Source of the DNA: Arenibacter hampyeongensis
Lineage (GTDB): Bacteria; Bacteroidota; Bacteroidia; Flavobacteriales; Flavobacteriaceae
Length of the DNA: 64,000 bases
NCBI RefSeq assembly: GCF_002909255.1
Contig: NZ_PIOB01000003.1
Coordinates: 372,001 to 436,000, forward strand
Reading direction: 5' to 3'
A program made the translations under genes and the position numbers. Under the pieces are notes generated by a model. It saw only the letters and a program-made list of their open reading frames with translations, searched no databases and was not told the DNA's origin. Shown piece by piece: positions 44,811-54,574 of this stretch (the first letter of the stretch is position 1; each line of letters opens with the position of its first letter).

Positions 44811-46067
44811 ATGGCCAAGGTAAGTCTGATACTCGACACAAGGAAGAAATCCAAAAGTAGGATTACCGGCCTATATCCCATAGTCCTCAGGGTCTTCCAT
44901 ATAAAGAATCGACTGCTTGGCATTGGCCATTACACCTCCCCTGCAGGATGGGACTCAAAAAACCATCTTCTGCGCAAATCCGCAGCAGTGAACAATAGTT
45001 CGGATTGCCAAAAGATAAACGCTGAACTTGGCGATAAGTTCCATTGGGCCAAACAAGTGGTATACGAGCTCGGCGATAGTATCGACCGGATGGACGTAGA
45101 CCTCCTTCTGGGCCATATCAAGGGCAGATGGGATACCGAACTGGATTTTGAGATAAAAAAGAAGGTGGAAAATAATATTTCATTATCCCAATGGGGAAGT
45201 GTGTTGATAAAAAGAAAACGGGCAGCGAACATTCCGGGCACGGCACAGTGGTACCAAAGTGGCTTGGATGCCATGACTAAATTTAACAATGGAAAGGATA
45301 TATTTCTCTACGATATTTCCGTGACATTTCTCAAGGACTTCGAGGCCCAACAACTGAGCAAGGGAAATTCCAAGAACACGATAGGGATGTACATCAGGGC
45401 GATTAGGTCCATATACAATAGTGCCATTAAAGAGGACCAATTTGTTCCGATCAAAAATCCGTTCGATCATTATAGGACGCCATCAATGGCGAGGACCAAA
45501 AAGAAGGCCGTGGCAAAAGTCAAGATTATGGATATAAAGGAATTGGAATATGAGCACGAAAGCCCTCTTTGGCATGCAAAGAACTATGCCCTGATCATGT
45601 TCTACTGCAGGGGAATGAACTTTATAGATCTTGTAAAGCTTAAAGTGCAGAATATCAAGGACGGCCGACTTCAATATGGCAGGAGCAAAACGGGTGACCC
45701 ATTCTCCGTCAGGATTACCGAAAGTCTGGGGAACACCCTGGAGTTCTACCTTAAGGGGAAACAACCAGAGGATTATTTGTTTCCCACGAACTACGACGGC
45801 AGCACCAAACATTTTCAAAAGTACAAATCCCAAAGGAGGAGAATGAACGAACGTCTTAAGATCATTGCGAAAGATGCGGGGATAGAAGGAGAATTCACGA
45901 CCTACTACATCCGCCATTCCTGGGCCACGATAGCCAAATTTATGGGCATATCTACAGAAATAATCAGTGAAGGTTTAGGTCATAGTTCCTTAAGAACTAC
46001 CGAAATCTATTTGAAAAGTTTTACCAACTCTGTTTTGGATGAGGCCAATGAGCTTGTTGTTTCTTAG
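44811..46067 (+). CDS. int: Tyrosine integrase of element 2
   Basis: 418 residues. The N-terminal arm-binding domain (VSLILDTRKKSKSRITGLYP) precedes a SAM-like domain (about 125-220). The catalytic domain shows Arg in MFYCRGMNFIDLVKL, YYIRHSWATIAKF and LGHSSLRTTEIYLKSF with the terminal Tyr. It shares its layout with integrase 1 but is clearly divergent in sequence, yet targets the same tRNA site. Reads inward from the att repeat. Confidence 0.93.
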   Translation: MAKVSLILDTRKKSKSRITGLYPIVLRVFHIKNRLLGIGHYTSPAGWDSKNHLLRKSAAVNNSSDCQKINAELGDKFHWAKQVVYELGDSIDRMDVDLLLGHIKGRWDTELDFEIKKKVENNISLSQWGSVLIKRKRAANIPGTAQWYQSGLDAMTKFNNGKDIFLYDISVTFLKDFEAQQLSKGNSKNTIGMYIRAIRSIYNSAIKEDQFVPIKNPFDHYRTPSMARTKKKAVAKVKIMDIKELEYEHESPLWHAKNYALIMFYCRGMNFIDLVKLKVQNIKDGRLQYGRSKTGDPFSVRITESLGNTLEFYLKGKQPEDYLFPTNYDGSTKHFQKYKSQRRRMNERLKIIAKDAGIEGEFTTYYIRHSWATIAKFMGISTEIISEGLGHSSLRTTEIYLKSFTNSVLDEANELVVS

Positions 46068-46286
46068 ACTCCTTCTTTATTTTCGTTTAAATATCCGAAT
46101 GATATCATCCAAAACTTCACCATAGAGAATTTTCAATAACTTATTAAACTCTTTAAAACTTCTAAATAGTACTCCTTCACCCCTCACGATATTTAAATAT
46201 TACATTCAAAATGGCCAATACTAAGCTCCAAATTTATTATGGTTTTTGAATGCTCTGTTTTCTCCCAATTGACCAAAAAAATGCCA

Positions 46287-46505
46287 CTAATTCGAACTTA
46301 CACTTTCTGCCTTGAACCCAATTTTTTGCAACGTAGTTTTTACATCTTCTTCTGAAGCACCAGCGCTTTTTATGGTTAAAATTTTGTCAGGATTATCGGT
46401 ATCCACTTCCCAACTTTCTATACCTTCTTGCTTGTTTAAAAATGGGGTTACTTTTGATACACAACCACCACAATTAATATTTGTTTTAAATTTTAAAGTT
46501 TTCAT
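46287..46505 (-). CDS. Heavy-metal-associated (HMA) copper chaperone-like protein
   Basis: 72 residues, a single HMA fold with the metal site in NINCGGCVSKV; the Gly-Gly spacing C-x2-C is kept. It probably carries Cu(I) to the P-type ATPase encoded 23 bases upstream, with which it is likely co-transcribed. The 46068-46286 interval on its 3' side contains nothing recognisable. Confidence 0.85.
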   Translation of the reverse strand: MKTLKFKTNINCGGCVSKVTPFLNKQEGIESWEVDTDNPDKILTIKSAGASEEDVKTTLQKIGFKAESVSSN

Positions 46506-46528
46506 AGTATTTGAATTTATAATTAATA

Positions 46529-48787
46529 TTAAAGTTTTACTCGTTTAAGTCTTAAGCTATTTAGAACTACAGATACGCTACTGAAAGCCATGGCCATTCC
46601 TGCAATCATTGGGTCCAATAAAAATCCATTTACAGGATACAAAACGCCTGCTGCAATAGGAATACCAATGAGATTATAAATGAATGCCCAAAACAGGTTC
46701 TGACGTATCCCCAATACAGTCCTCTTTGATAGTTCCAACGCTTTTGGGATGGATTGTAAATCTGACGTTATCAATGTCATTTTCGCGACGTCCATCGCTA
46801 TGTCCGAACCTTTACCCATAGCAATACTAACATTGGCCTGTGCCAAAGCGTGGGAATCGTTGATGCCATCACCTACCATAGCTACTATCTTTCCTTCCGC
46901 TTGTAATTTCTCAACAAAAGCTGCTTTCTCTGAAGGCATTACTTCGCCTTGGTAATTTGTTACTCCTACTTGTTTTGCGACAGCAGATGCGGTTTTATTA
47001 TTATCTCCGGTAAGCATATATACCTCGATACCTCTTTCTTGAAGTGTTGCTATGGCCAATTTTGAGGTTTCCTTTATTTTGTCGGCAATGGCGAGTATCG
47101 CCAGTACTTGTTTTTCATTCCCAAAGAATATAACCGTTTTCGCTTGCTCTTCGAGACTTTCTGCTGTTTGCATTAAGGAAGGGTCGATCCGGATATTTTT
47201 TTCAAGCATTAATTTATGGTTTCCAACATAGTATTGTGAACCATTTTCTGTTTGAGCTTTCACACCTTGTCCCGTGATACTTTCAAAAGAAGCAATTTCA
47301 GCTTGTTCAATATCTTCCTCCTTTAAGTGGTTGACTACTGCTTCCGCCAAAGGATGTTCTGATTGCGCTTCAATGGCTAAAAGAATTTGCTTGTAGTCAT
47401 TATTATTTTCAAGTTTACCATTCCAAAGTATATCAGTTACTAATGGTTTTCCTGCTGTAATTGTACCTGTTTTATCAAGAATGACCGCATTTACTTTATG
47501 ACCGAGTTCTAAACTTTCGGCATCTTTTATTAGGATATTGTTCTCGGCTCCTTTACCGATACCTACCATTATCGCGGTAGGTGTTGCCAATCCCAATGCA
47601 CAGGGACAGGCTATAACCAATACCGCTACTGTGGTTAATAAGGCTTGTGAAAATGCATTTTCGCCACCTACTGACATCCATACAATGAACGTAATGATAG
47701 AAATACCCAAAACGATTGGAACAAATATTCCAGCAATTTTATCTACAAGTTTTTGAACGGGAGCCTTGCTACCTTGTGCCTCTTGAACCATTTTTATGAT
47801 TTGGGACAGTAAGGTTTCCCTACCTACTTTTTCAGCGGTAAATTGAAAGCTCCCTTTTTGGTTTACCGTACCAGCGAAGACTTTTTCATCCTTTGTTTTT
47901 TCTACTGGAAGAGGTTCTCCCGTAATCATACTTTCATCTACATACGAGCTTCCTTTGGAAACTTCTCCATCTACAGGTATCTTTTCTCCCGGACGTACCA
48001 AAATGGTCTGACCCACTTGCACAGCGGAAATAGGAATTTCCTTTTCTTCCCCATTCTCAATAATTTTGAGGGTTTTCGGTTGCAGACCCATCAGCTTTTT
48101 AATAGCAGAAGACGTGTTGGATTTAGCCTTTTCTTCCAATAGTTTCCCCAATGAAATAAAGGTTATAATTACCGTAGCCGCCTCAAAATAAACGTGAGGC
48201 TCGATACCGCGACTCAACCAAAATTCAGGGAAAAAAGTATTAAATACACTAATGAGGAAAGCGATTCCTGTACTCAAGCCTACCAATGTATCCATATTCG
48301 CCTTACCGTGTTTGGCTTGCTTGAAAGCATTGATGAAAAAGCTGCGACCGAACCAAAAGAGGACAGGAAAAGTTAATACCAAGGATATCCATTTCCCAGG
48401 TTCCCATTGCATAAAAAACATTCCTAATACAAAAATGGGAAGTGTAAGAATCGCCGACCAGATAGTACGCTCTTTAATATCTTGGTAGTGCTTCTGCTGA
48501 AGTTCTTGTTGCACTTCTGAAGGATCTTCTGCATCAATAATGATATCATAACCAACTTCGCGAAGCGCATCTTGAAGTTGATTAGGGCTCAACTCTTGAT
48601 TATACTCCACAAGAACAGAACTATTGGCAAAGTTGACACTGGCATCAAAAACGCCTTCTGTGTGTTTTAATACAGATTCAACACTCGCTGCACAAGACGC
48701 ACAGGTCATACCTGTAACTGGGAATGATTCTTTTATTCCCTGTTTATTGCTTTTTTCTTTGGTTTCCAATATGTTAACTGTCTCCAT
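46529..48787 (-). CDS. copA: Copper-translocating P1B-type ATPase
   Basis: 752 residues from the ATG at 48787; a TTG at 48814 would extend it by nine residues. One N-terminal HMA domain ([15 protein letters not shown]), eight expected helices, the CPC ion site in [14 protein letters not shown], phosphorylation motif [14 protein letters not shown] with the His-Pro of the N domain and [13 protein letters not shown]. The CPC motif and HMA site fit Cu(I) export. It is the core of the copper cargo. Confidence 0.95.
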   Translation of the reverse strand: METVNILETKEKSNKQGIKESFPVTGMTCASCAASVESVLKHTEGVFDASVNFANSSVLVEYNQELSPNQLQDALREVGYDIIIDAEDPSEVQQELQQKHYQDIKERTIWSAILTLPIFVLGMFFMQWEPGKWISLVLTFPVLFWFGRSFFINAFKQAKHGKANMDTLVGLSTGIAFLISVFNTFFPEFWLSRGIEPHVYFEAATVIITFISLGKLLEEKAKSNTSSAIKKLMGLQPKTLKIIENGEEKEIPISAVQVGQTILVRPGEKIPVDGEVSKGSSYVDESMITGEPLPVEKTKDEKVFAGTVNQKGSFQFTAEKVGRETLLSQIIKMVQEAQGSKAPVQKLVDKIAGIFVPIVLGISIITFIVWMSVGGENAFSQALLTTVAVLVIACPCALGLATPTAIMVGIGKGAENNILIKDAESLELGHKVNAVILDKTGTITAGKPLVTDILWNGKLENNNDYKQILLAIEAQSEHPLAEAVVNHLKEEDIEQAEIASFESITGQGVKAQTENGSQYYVGNHKLMLEKNIRIDPSLMQTAESLEEQAKTVIFFGNEKQVLAILAIADKIKETSKLAIATLQERGIEVYMLTGDNNKTASAVAKQVGVTNYQGEVMPSEKAAFVEKLQAEGKIVAMVGDGINDSHALAQANVSIAMGKGSDIAMDVAKMTLITSDLQSIPKALELSKRTVLGIRQNLFWAFIYNLIGIPIAAGVLYPVNGFLLDPMIAGMAMAFSSVSVVLNSLRLKRVKL

Positions 48788-48898
48788 AATCCCATTCTTA
48801 TTTGTACACTTCAAATTTCGGAATTAAAGGACTTTAATGTATTACGTTATTTACTGAAAAATTTGTAGAATTAGCTGATTATGGAAACTAACGACACT

Positions 48899-49692
48899 TT
48901 AATTGCTCAATTTTAATATTCTAAAAGCACCTTGGATAACTAAAACAAAGACAATTGTTCCTACAATCAAATCAGGTTTTCCTGAATTTAACCAATTCAC
49001 TAAAAGTCCTGCTGTTATCACGCCTAAATTTATAATCACATCATTTGAAGTGAAAATCATGCTTGCTTTCATATGCACTTCTTCTTTGCTTTTTGACTTT
49101 TGCAATAAATACAAACAAATTCCGTTTGCGATTAAAGCGAAAATTGAAACAACAATCATTGTCGTAAAATCTGGAAGTCTTTCGTTTCCCAAAAATCGTC
49201 TTAAAATCTCTATAAATCCAATAACTGCAAGTGTGATTTGAAAATATCCTGCAATTTTTGCAATTCGCTTCTTTTTGATTAAAGTTCCGCCAACTGCAAA
49301 AAGACTAATTCCATAAACAAAACTGTCTGCTAACATATCCAAACTGTCCGCAACAAGTCCCATTGATTTTGAAATCAAGCCCGTTGTCATTTCAATAACA
49401 AAAAAAGCAAAGTTAATTCCAAGAACAGTCCAAAGTAATTTTCGTTGGTTAGTATGTTCTTCAAAATCGGTTTGCTCAGTTTTTTCAGTTGAGATTTTTT
49501 TCCGCCTAAATTAAGTTCGTTTATTGACTTTTCAATTTGGTAAATTTCTCCGTTGTGAAAAACAGTCAATTTTCGATTGGGAATATCAAAATCTAAATTC
49601 GCAATACTTGAAATTTCGTCCAATTTCATCCGAATTAGATTTTCCTCCGATGGACAATCCATTTTGGTAATTTCAAATACTGTTTTATTCAC
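48899..49692 (-). pseudogene. CDF-family cation transporter, frameshifted
   Basis: Two frames form one protein. The N-terminal frame (49387-49692) begins MNKTVFEITKMDCPSEENLI, an HMA-like domain. It then loses the frame at a run of seven A (minus strand, near 49496-49502); with eight A the reading continues STEKTEQTDFEEHTNQRKLL into TTGLISKSMGLVADSLDMLA and the rest of the transporter (48899-49390). The second part has the CDF helices and the DSLDMLADSFVY metal motif. A one-base homopolymer loss could be a true mutation, phase variation or a sequencing error. Confidence 0.8.
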
Positions 49693-49718
49693 TCGGTTCT
49701 TTGTTAGCCACTAGTTTT

Positions 49719-50336
49719 TTAGTTCAATTGTCTTTTAAAACTACAAAACAAGAAGTTCTGCGTTGTGTCAAATGGTGTTAAATGGTCTTCCGTTACACAC
49801 TTAATTTTGTCAAATCCATTTATCAACTTTAATGTTAACTCGTCTTCATTGTATTGTTTTATTTCGAGACCGCTACATTTTTCAGGTCCATTTTTGGAAA
49901 AGGTTCCAATTGTCAGGAATCCGCTTACAGATTTTCTTGCAGTTTTTATATATTTTGTAATTTGTTCAGTCGTAGTAAGAAAATGAAAGGTTGCTCTGTC
50001 GTGCCAAACATCAAAAGTCATATTGGGTTCGAATTCTGTTATGTCGCTTACAATCCAATTTACTTTATTTGCTTTTTCTCCAAGTCGGTCTTTTGCTTTT
50101 TCGAGTGATTTAGCCGAAATGTCAAGTACAGTCACACTTTCAAATCCTTCATCAAGTAAGTAATCGACAAGTTTGCTATCTCCACCACCAATATCTATTA
50201 TTTTTGCAGATTTCTTTAGTCCGAATGAATGAATGAATTCAAGAGAAGTTTTAGGCGATTCCTGTGTCCAACTTACTTGGTCTGGGCTTTTAGTTTCATA
50301 AACTGTCTCCCAATGTTTCTTTCTGTCTAATTTCAT
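49719..50336 (-). CDS. Class I SAM-dependent methyltransferase
   Basis: 205 residues from the ATG at 50336 (MKLDRKKHWETVYETK). The SAM-binding glycine motif is IIDIGGGDSKLVDYLL, with VTVLDISAKSLEKA (acidic strand end) and DVWHDRATFHFLT. It resembles methyltransferases found with metal-resistance genes that may methylate thiol or metalloid substrates. Substrate unproven. It stands between the CDF gene and the flavoprotein gene on the same strand. Confidence 0.85.
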   Translation of the reverse strand: MKLDRKKHWETVYETKSPDQVSWTQESPKTSLEFIHSFGLKKSAKIIDIGGGDSKLVDYLLDEGFESVTVLDISAKSLEKAKDRLGEKANKVNWIVSDITEFEPNMTFDVWHDRATFHFLTTTEQITKYIKTARKSVSGFLTIGTFSKNGPEKCSGLEIKQYNEDELTLKLINGFDKIKCVTEDHLTPFDTTQNFLFCSFKRQLN

Positions 50337-50399
50337 CGCTATATCTTTTGTTTTAAACTTATGCCTCACGGTCTTATATGGTTTGCATTCATTTTTTAA

Positions 50400-51746
50400 C
50401 TAAAGCATATGTGGTATGTCCGAGGCCAATGTTGGATATGAGAAAATCATTGTTCTAATATCATTAACTTTCATTTTTGTTTTTATGGCCATTGCGAAGA
50501 GATTTATGGTTTCTTCTGTATGTGGTCCGATTAAATGCGCACCTAAAATTGTTTGTGTTTCTACGTCAATTATAGTTTTGAACGCATATTCTTCTACGTT
50601 CAAGCGTTTAGCATTAAACCAATTGCCGACCTCTTTATAATTTATCCGAATATTGTAATTAAGCTCTTTCGCTTTCGATTCAGAATGGCCAACAGACGCC
50701 ATTGTAGGCAATGTAAAAACTACCGTTGGCATTGGTGGGTAACTTATTTCTTTAGAATTGCCTTTGATTATATTTGAGGCAACCGTATGACCTTCTAAAA
50801 CCGCAACTGGCGTTAAAGGTAAACCTTCTGAATCTGCGGCATCGCCGGCTGCATAAATATGAGGGTTTGAAGTACTTTGAAGGTATTTGTCTACCGTAAC
50901 ACCTTTTTTAGTAAAGGCTATGTTCGCTTTGTCTAAATTTAAATCGAATATTGCTGGTGGACGGCCGGCAGAATTAAAAACAGCTTTGGCTTCAAAATAT
51001 GCTGTTTTTTTCGCGGATTTACCTTTCACTCGATACTGGTTATCCACTTTCTCAATAGCCGTAACATCTGTATTCAGAATGAGTTTTATACCTAATTCTT
51101 TTGTGGCAGAAACAAGATGTTTTACGATGTCCTGTTCAAAATTTTCCAAGGGGTTTTCTCCACGATGAACAATGGTTACTTCTGCTCCACATCGAGCCGC
51201 GATATGCGCAAACTCAAAAGCGATATACCCGCCACCGATAAATAATAAAGATTTTGGTAATTCTGCCAAATTCAAGAAATCGGTACTGGATTTGGCAAAA
51301 TGACCACCTTCAAATTCTAAAACCCGTGGCTTGGAACCCGATGCGATTACAATTTTGTTAGCTTTTACTTTATCGTTTCCAACTTCTAACAAGTTTTCTG
51401 ACAAGAATTTAGCTGAACTATGAAAAGTGTCTATTCCGTTTTTTTTATATCCTTTTTCAATTTTTGGTGGCATTTCATCCACAAAGGATTGTTTAAAGCC
51501 CATTATATCCTTCCAATTGACTTTAGGTATGGTATCAATGCCATTACCTTTAAGCCTTTTGGCAAAGTCTCGTACTTCCGTAGCGCCTATAATCACTTTT
51601 TTAGGGTCACAACCTCTCAATGCACAAGTGCCACCGTATGGTAATTCATCCGTTATTCCGACTTTCAGGCCTTTTGAGGCGCATTTATTGGCGATGGTCA
51701 TTCCTGCCATTCCTGAACCAATTATAAATACATCGCAATTTTTCAT
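50400..51746 (-). CDS. NAD(P)/FAD-dependent disulfide oxidoreductase (glutathione/mercuric reductase superfamily)
   Basis: 448 residues. FAD motif GSGMAGMTIANKCASKG, redox pair C-x4-C in GGTCALRGCDPKK, NAD(P) motif FIGGGYIAFEFAHIAARCG and the C-terminal dimerisation domain are all present. The loop CALRGC differs from the CVNVGC of MerA, and the MerA C-terminal Cys pair and the HMA domain are absent. So it is a sister flavoprotein, perhaps reducing another metal or a thiol. It lies 29 bases downstream of merA and is probably in the same operon. Confidence 0.88.
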   Translation of the reverse strand: MKNCDVFIIGSGMAGMTIANKCASKGLKVGITDELPYGGTCALRGCDPKKVIIGATEVRDFAKRLKGNGIDTIPKVNWKDIMGFKQSFVDEMPPKIEKGYKKNGIDTFHSSAKFLSENLLEVGNDKVKANKIVIASGSKPRVLEFEGGHFAKSSTDFLNLAELPKSLLFIGGGYIAFEFAHIAARCGAEVTIVHRGENPLENFEQDIVKHLVSATKELGIKLILNTDVTAIEKVDNQYRVKGKSAKKTAYFEAKAVFNSAGRPPAIFDLNLDKANIAFTKKGVTVDKYLQSTSNPHIYAAGDAADSEGLPLTPVAVLEGHTVASNIIKGNSKEISYPPMPTVVFTLPTMASVGHSESKAKELNYNIRINYKEVGNWFNAKRLNVEEYAFKTIIDVETQTILGAHLIGPHTEETINLFAMAIKTKMKVNDIRTMIFSYPTLASDIPHML

Positions 51747-51774
51747 ATTAAATTATTTTTCTTGGATGCTTAAA

Positions 51775-53445
51775 CTAACTCGCACAACAACTCAATTTAG
51801 AAACATCTTTTCCAAAAGTAATTGCTGCTAATTTGATTCCTTCTCCAAGTGTCAAGTATGGATAAAAACTTTCAGCCAAATCTTTTACTGTGATACCAAA
51901 CTTAATAGCCATACTTAATTGTTGGATGAGTTCACCTCCTTCTGGTGCTATTACTCTTGCACCAATTAATTTATCTGTTACCGTATTGCGAATTAGCTTT
52001 ATAAAACCTCTGGTATCTTGTGCTGCTAATGCTCTTGGAACGTGAATTAAATCTAATTTAGATACTTCAAAAGGGATGTCTACTTTTTCTGCTTCCACTT
52101 CATCCATACCTGCTCCTGCAATTTGTGGATCTGTAAATACTACCCAAGGTAACGATGTATAATCTACACTGTTTTTTGATAATGAAAAGGCGTTATTTAC
52201 TGCTATACTTCCTTCTTTTGCTGCTGTATAAACAAAAGGAGGTGTGTTTGTTACGTCGCCAGCTGCATAAATATTGGAAATATTAGTTTCCATTTTTTCG
52301 TTAACTAAAATATGTCCTTTTTCTGTCAGGTTTAAGTCAATATTTTCAAGACCTAATTTAGATGTATTTGGTTTTGTTCCTGTAGCTACGACAATATGGC
52401 CTTCTTCAATTATTTGAGTGGTAGAACCATCAGGACATTTGCAATGAATAATGGTATTATCACCATTTTTTTCAAATTTAATGGCTCTAAAATTCGGAAG
52501 GATTTCAATCCCTTCACTTTTCATTTGTGCTTCTAAAACATCTGTAATATCGTTGGTTTGACTACGTAATGGTCTATCTGTAAATTCCATAATACGAACT
52601 TTTACTCCCAAGCGGTTATATGCCATTGCAATTTCCAATCCAATATATCCAGCTCCCATTATGGTTAAGCTTTTTGGTTTTTCTTCTAAATCGAATAAAG
52701 AAACATTGGTTAAGTAGCCTACTTTATTGAGTCCTTCAATGTTTGGAATGTTTGTTGTTGCTCCTGTTGCTATAATGATGTTAGTTGCGGTGTATGTATT
52801 TTTTCCATCTACAAGAATGGTTTTATTATCTACAAATTCTGCCCAACCTTTAAGCATTGTTAAGTTTTTGAAATCACTTACCACATCCATATACTTATGT
52901 TGTTGTAATGTGGCAACTAATGCTTTTTTGTCTTTTATAATTTGCGTGAAATCAATTTCAACACCTTTTGGTTTAATTCCTTTAAAATTAGAATGTGTTG
53001 CGTGATACGCTGTTTCGGCAGCTCTAATCAAATTTTTAGAAGGCACACATCCAACATTGACACAGGTTCCTCCAAAATCTAATCCCTCATTTACCATTAA
53101 AGTAGTTAAACCAATGCTTTCCGCTTTTATGGCTGCTGAAAATGCTGCTGAACCACCACCAATAACAATTAAATCGAATTGATTTTTGAAATTAGAATTT
53201 GTAACACAGCAATCTTCCTTTTCAATATCTTCAACAACTGAATAATTACCAACACTATTAACTGCATTAATAACATCGTGATTGCTTATTATATTGGTAT
53301 CAAAAACAAATTTACCTTCTCCAGTTTCGTGATTTACAGTACCACTTACAATACCATCTTTATGGTTCAAATCTTTTTCAATATGTGATGAACACCCACT
53401 ACAAGTCATTCCATCTATATGTAGATTTATTGTTTTATTACTCAT
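51775..53445 (-). CDS. merA: Mercuric reductase
   Basis: 556 residues. The N-terminal HMA domain has GMTCSGCSSHIEK, the FAD motif is GGGSAAFSAAIKAES, the redox site GGTCVNVGCVPSK and the NAD(P) motif IMGAGYIGLEIAMAY. The C-terminus ends in the Cys pair LSCCAS needed for Hg(II) delivery. It reduces Hg(II) to volatile Hg(0) with NADPH in the cytosol. Its start overlaps the MerTP gene by 8 bases. Confidence 0.95.
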   Translation of the reverse strand: MSNKTINLHIDGMTCSGCSSHIEKDLNHKDGIVSGTVNHETGEGKFVFDTNIISNHDVINAVNSVGNYSVVEDIEKEDCCVTNSNFKNQFDLIVIGGGSAAFSAAIKAESIGLTTLMVNEGLDFGGTCVNVGCVPSKNLIRAAETAYHATHSNFKGIKPKGVEIDFTQIIKDKKALVATLQQHKYMDVVSDFKNLTMLKGWAEFVDNKTILVDGKNTYTATNIIIATGATTNIPNIEGLNKVGYLTNVSLFDLEEKPKSLTIMGAGYIGLEIAMAYNRLGVKVRIMEFTDRPLRSQTNDITDVLEAQMKSEGIEILPNFRAIKFEKNGDNTIIHCKCPDGSTTQIIEEGHIVVATGTKPNTSKLGLENIDLNLTEKGHILVNEKMETNISNIYAAGDVTNTPPFVYTAAKEGSIAVNNAFSLSKNSVDYTSLPWVVFTDPQIAGAGMDEVEAEKVDIPFEVSKLDLIHVPRALAAQDTRGFIKLIRNTVTDKLIGARVIAPEGGELIQQLSMAIKFGITVKDLAESFYPYLTLGEGIKLAAITFGKDVSKLSCCAS

Positions 53446-54049
53446 CTTTTTCTTTATTAATTACTTTATATCCGGTTGAGTTTATTGCTTTTTCTATATC
53501 CTCTTTAGTAGTTTTTGAATTATCAAACTCCACTTCTGCGTTTGCCTTTTCATAGGAAGCCTTGATATTTACAATACCTTCTAACTCATTAACTGTGTGT
53601 TTAACGTGTTCTTCACAAGAGGCACAAGTCATCCCTTTAACATCAAAATTTAATGTTTGAATATTGGATTGATTGACTATAACCACTTCTTTCTTATTAT
53701 CAGGATAAAAAATATGAGCATAATAAGGAAAAGCAATTGAAAACGTTGCAAACAATGTAATACCAACTAAAAACCCTTTGGTTTGAAACCATTTTGGTTT
53801 TGCATCAACTTCACAACCACAATCATCGGCATTTTTTGGTTTTAAATAATTATACCAGGCATAGCCAATTGCGACTATAGCTAAACCAATTAAATATGGT
53901 CTAAATGGTTCCATCCAAGATAGGGCAGACGCACTTCCTCCAACGCCAGCAATTAATGCTATAACAGGTGGTATGCAACAAGACGATGCTGCTACAGCAG
54001 CAAATAAACCTGTGTATGCAGCGTTTTTTGATGTTTTTTCTGTTTTCAT
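53438..54049 (-). CDS. merT: MerTP-type mercuric transport protein with C-terminal HMA domain
   Basis: 203 residues. The MerT-like part has the vicinal Cys pair in AAVASSCCIPPVIAL and three or four membrane helices (through about residue 120). A second Cys motif is DDCGCE. The C-terminal HMA domain (about 130-200) has VKGMTCASCEEHVKHTV, taking the place of separate MerP. It moves Hg(II) inward to MerA. It is first after the ArsR-type regulator, 11 bases downstream of it. Confidence 0.92.
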   Translation of the reverse strand: MKTEKTSKNAAYTGLFAAVAASSCCIPPVIALIAGVGGSASALSWMEPFRPYLIGLAIVAIGYAWYNYLKPKNADDCGCEVDAKPKWFQTKGFLVGITLFATFSIAFPYYAHIFYPDNKKEVVIVNQSNIQTLNFDVKGMTCASCEEHVKHTVNELEGIVNIKASYEKANAEVEFDNSKTTKEDIEKAINSTGYKVINKEKDE

Positions 54050-54060
54050 TTGTTTATGAA

Positions 54061-54432
54061 TTATGCTGTTTTTCTAATTAATTCTATTGATTTAAAAATG
54101 CTACTAAATATCTCTGTTTCATCTCTATTTAAAGAATAGTAAAGCGTTTGACCATCTCGTCTTGAATTGATTATTCCTGCATCTTTGATTTTGCGCATAT
54201 GTTGTGAGATTGCAGGCATACTCATTTTTAGAATATCTGCTAAATCACAAGGGCATAGCTCATTTTCTAAATTCAATAAATAAAGAATTTTCAATCTTAC
54301 ATCGCTTCCGGCAATTGATAAAAGTTTTGTCATTTTTTGAAAACTTCCTTCCATTTCATGCAATGTCTCCATACAGGTTTGTAACTGCTTATGGTTGGCT
54401 TCCGCTCTTGTACAGGTAATTTCTAATTTCAT
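54061..54432 (-). CDS. ArsR/SmtB-family metal-responsive repressor of the mer operon
   Basis: 123 residues. The winged helix (ILYLLNLENELCPCDLADIL, MPAISQHMRKIKDAGIINS) carries a Cys pair, CPC, in the sensing helix position of ArsR proteins. An additional Cys lies in the N-terminal ITCTRAEANHKQLQTC. It probably binds Hg(II) or As(III) and releases the operator described below. It replaces the MerR activator of proteobacterial mer operons. Confidence 0.9.
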   Translation of the reverse strand: MKLEITCTRAEANHKQLQTCMETLHEMEGSFQKMTKLLSIAGSDVRLKILYLLNLENELCPCDLADILKMSMPAISQHMRKIKDAGIINSRRDGQTLYYSLNRDETEIFSSIFKSIELIRKTA

Positions 54433-54472
54433 TTGTGTATATATTTTTATTAAAGTTATTTGCTTTGTCGCA

Positions 54473-54504
54473 CAAACATATAATTAATTACGTAATTAAG
54501 CAAA
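54473..54504 (-). promoter_or_regulatory. Promoter and palindromic operator of the mer operon
   Basis: On the minus strand TTTG (54501-54504), a 20-base spacer and TATGTTTG (54473-54480) match the Bacteroidetes housekeeping promoter TTTG-N19/20-TAnnTTTG. The spacer contains the perfect 16-bp palindrome TTAATTACGTAATTAA (54484-54499). It starts about 40 bases before the repressor gene, so repressor binding would block RNA polymerase. This fits simple autorepression. Confidence 0.75.
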
Positions 54505-54574
54505 TACTTAAATACGGAATTATGAAAAGTAAGAACTTGCGTTTAAATCCACCTCAAACTTTAAGGTTCTTCAA

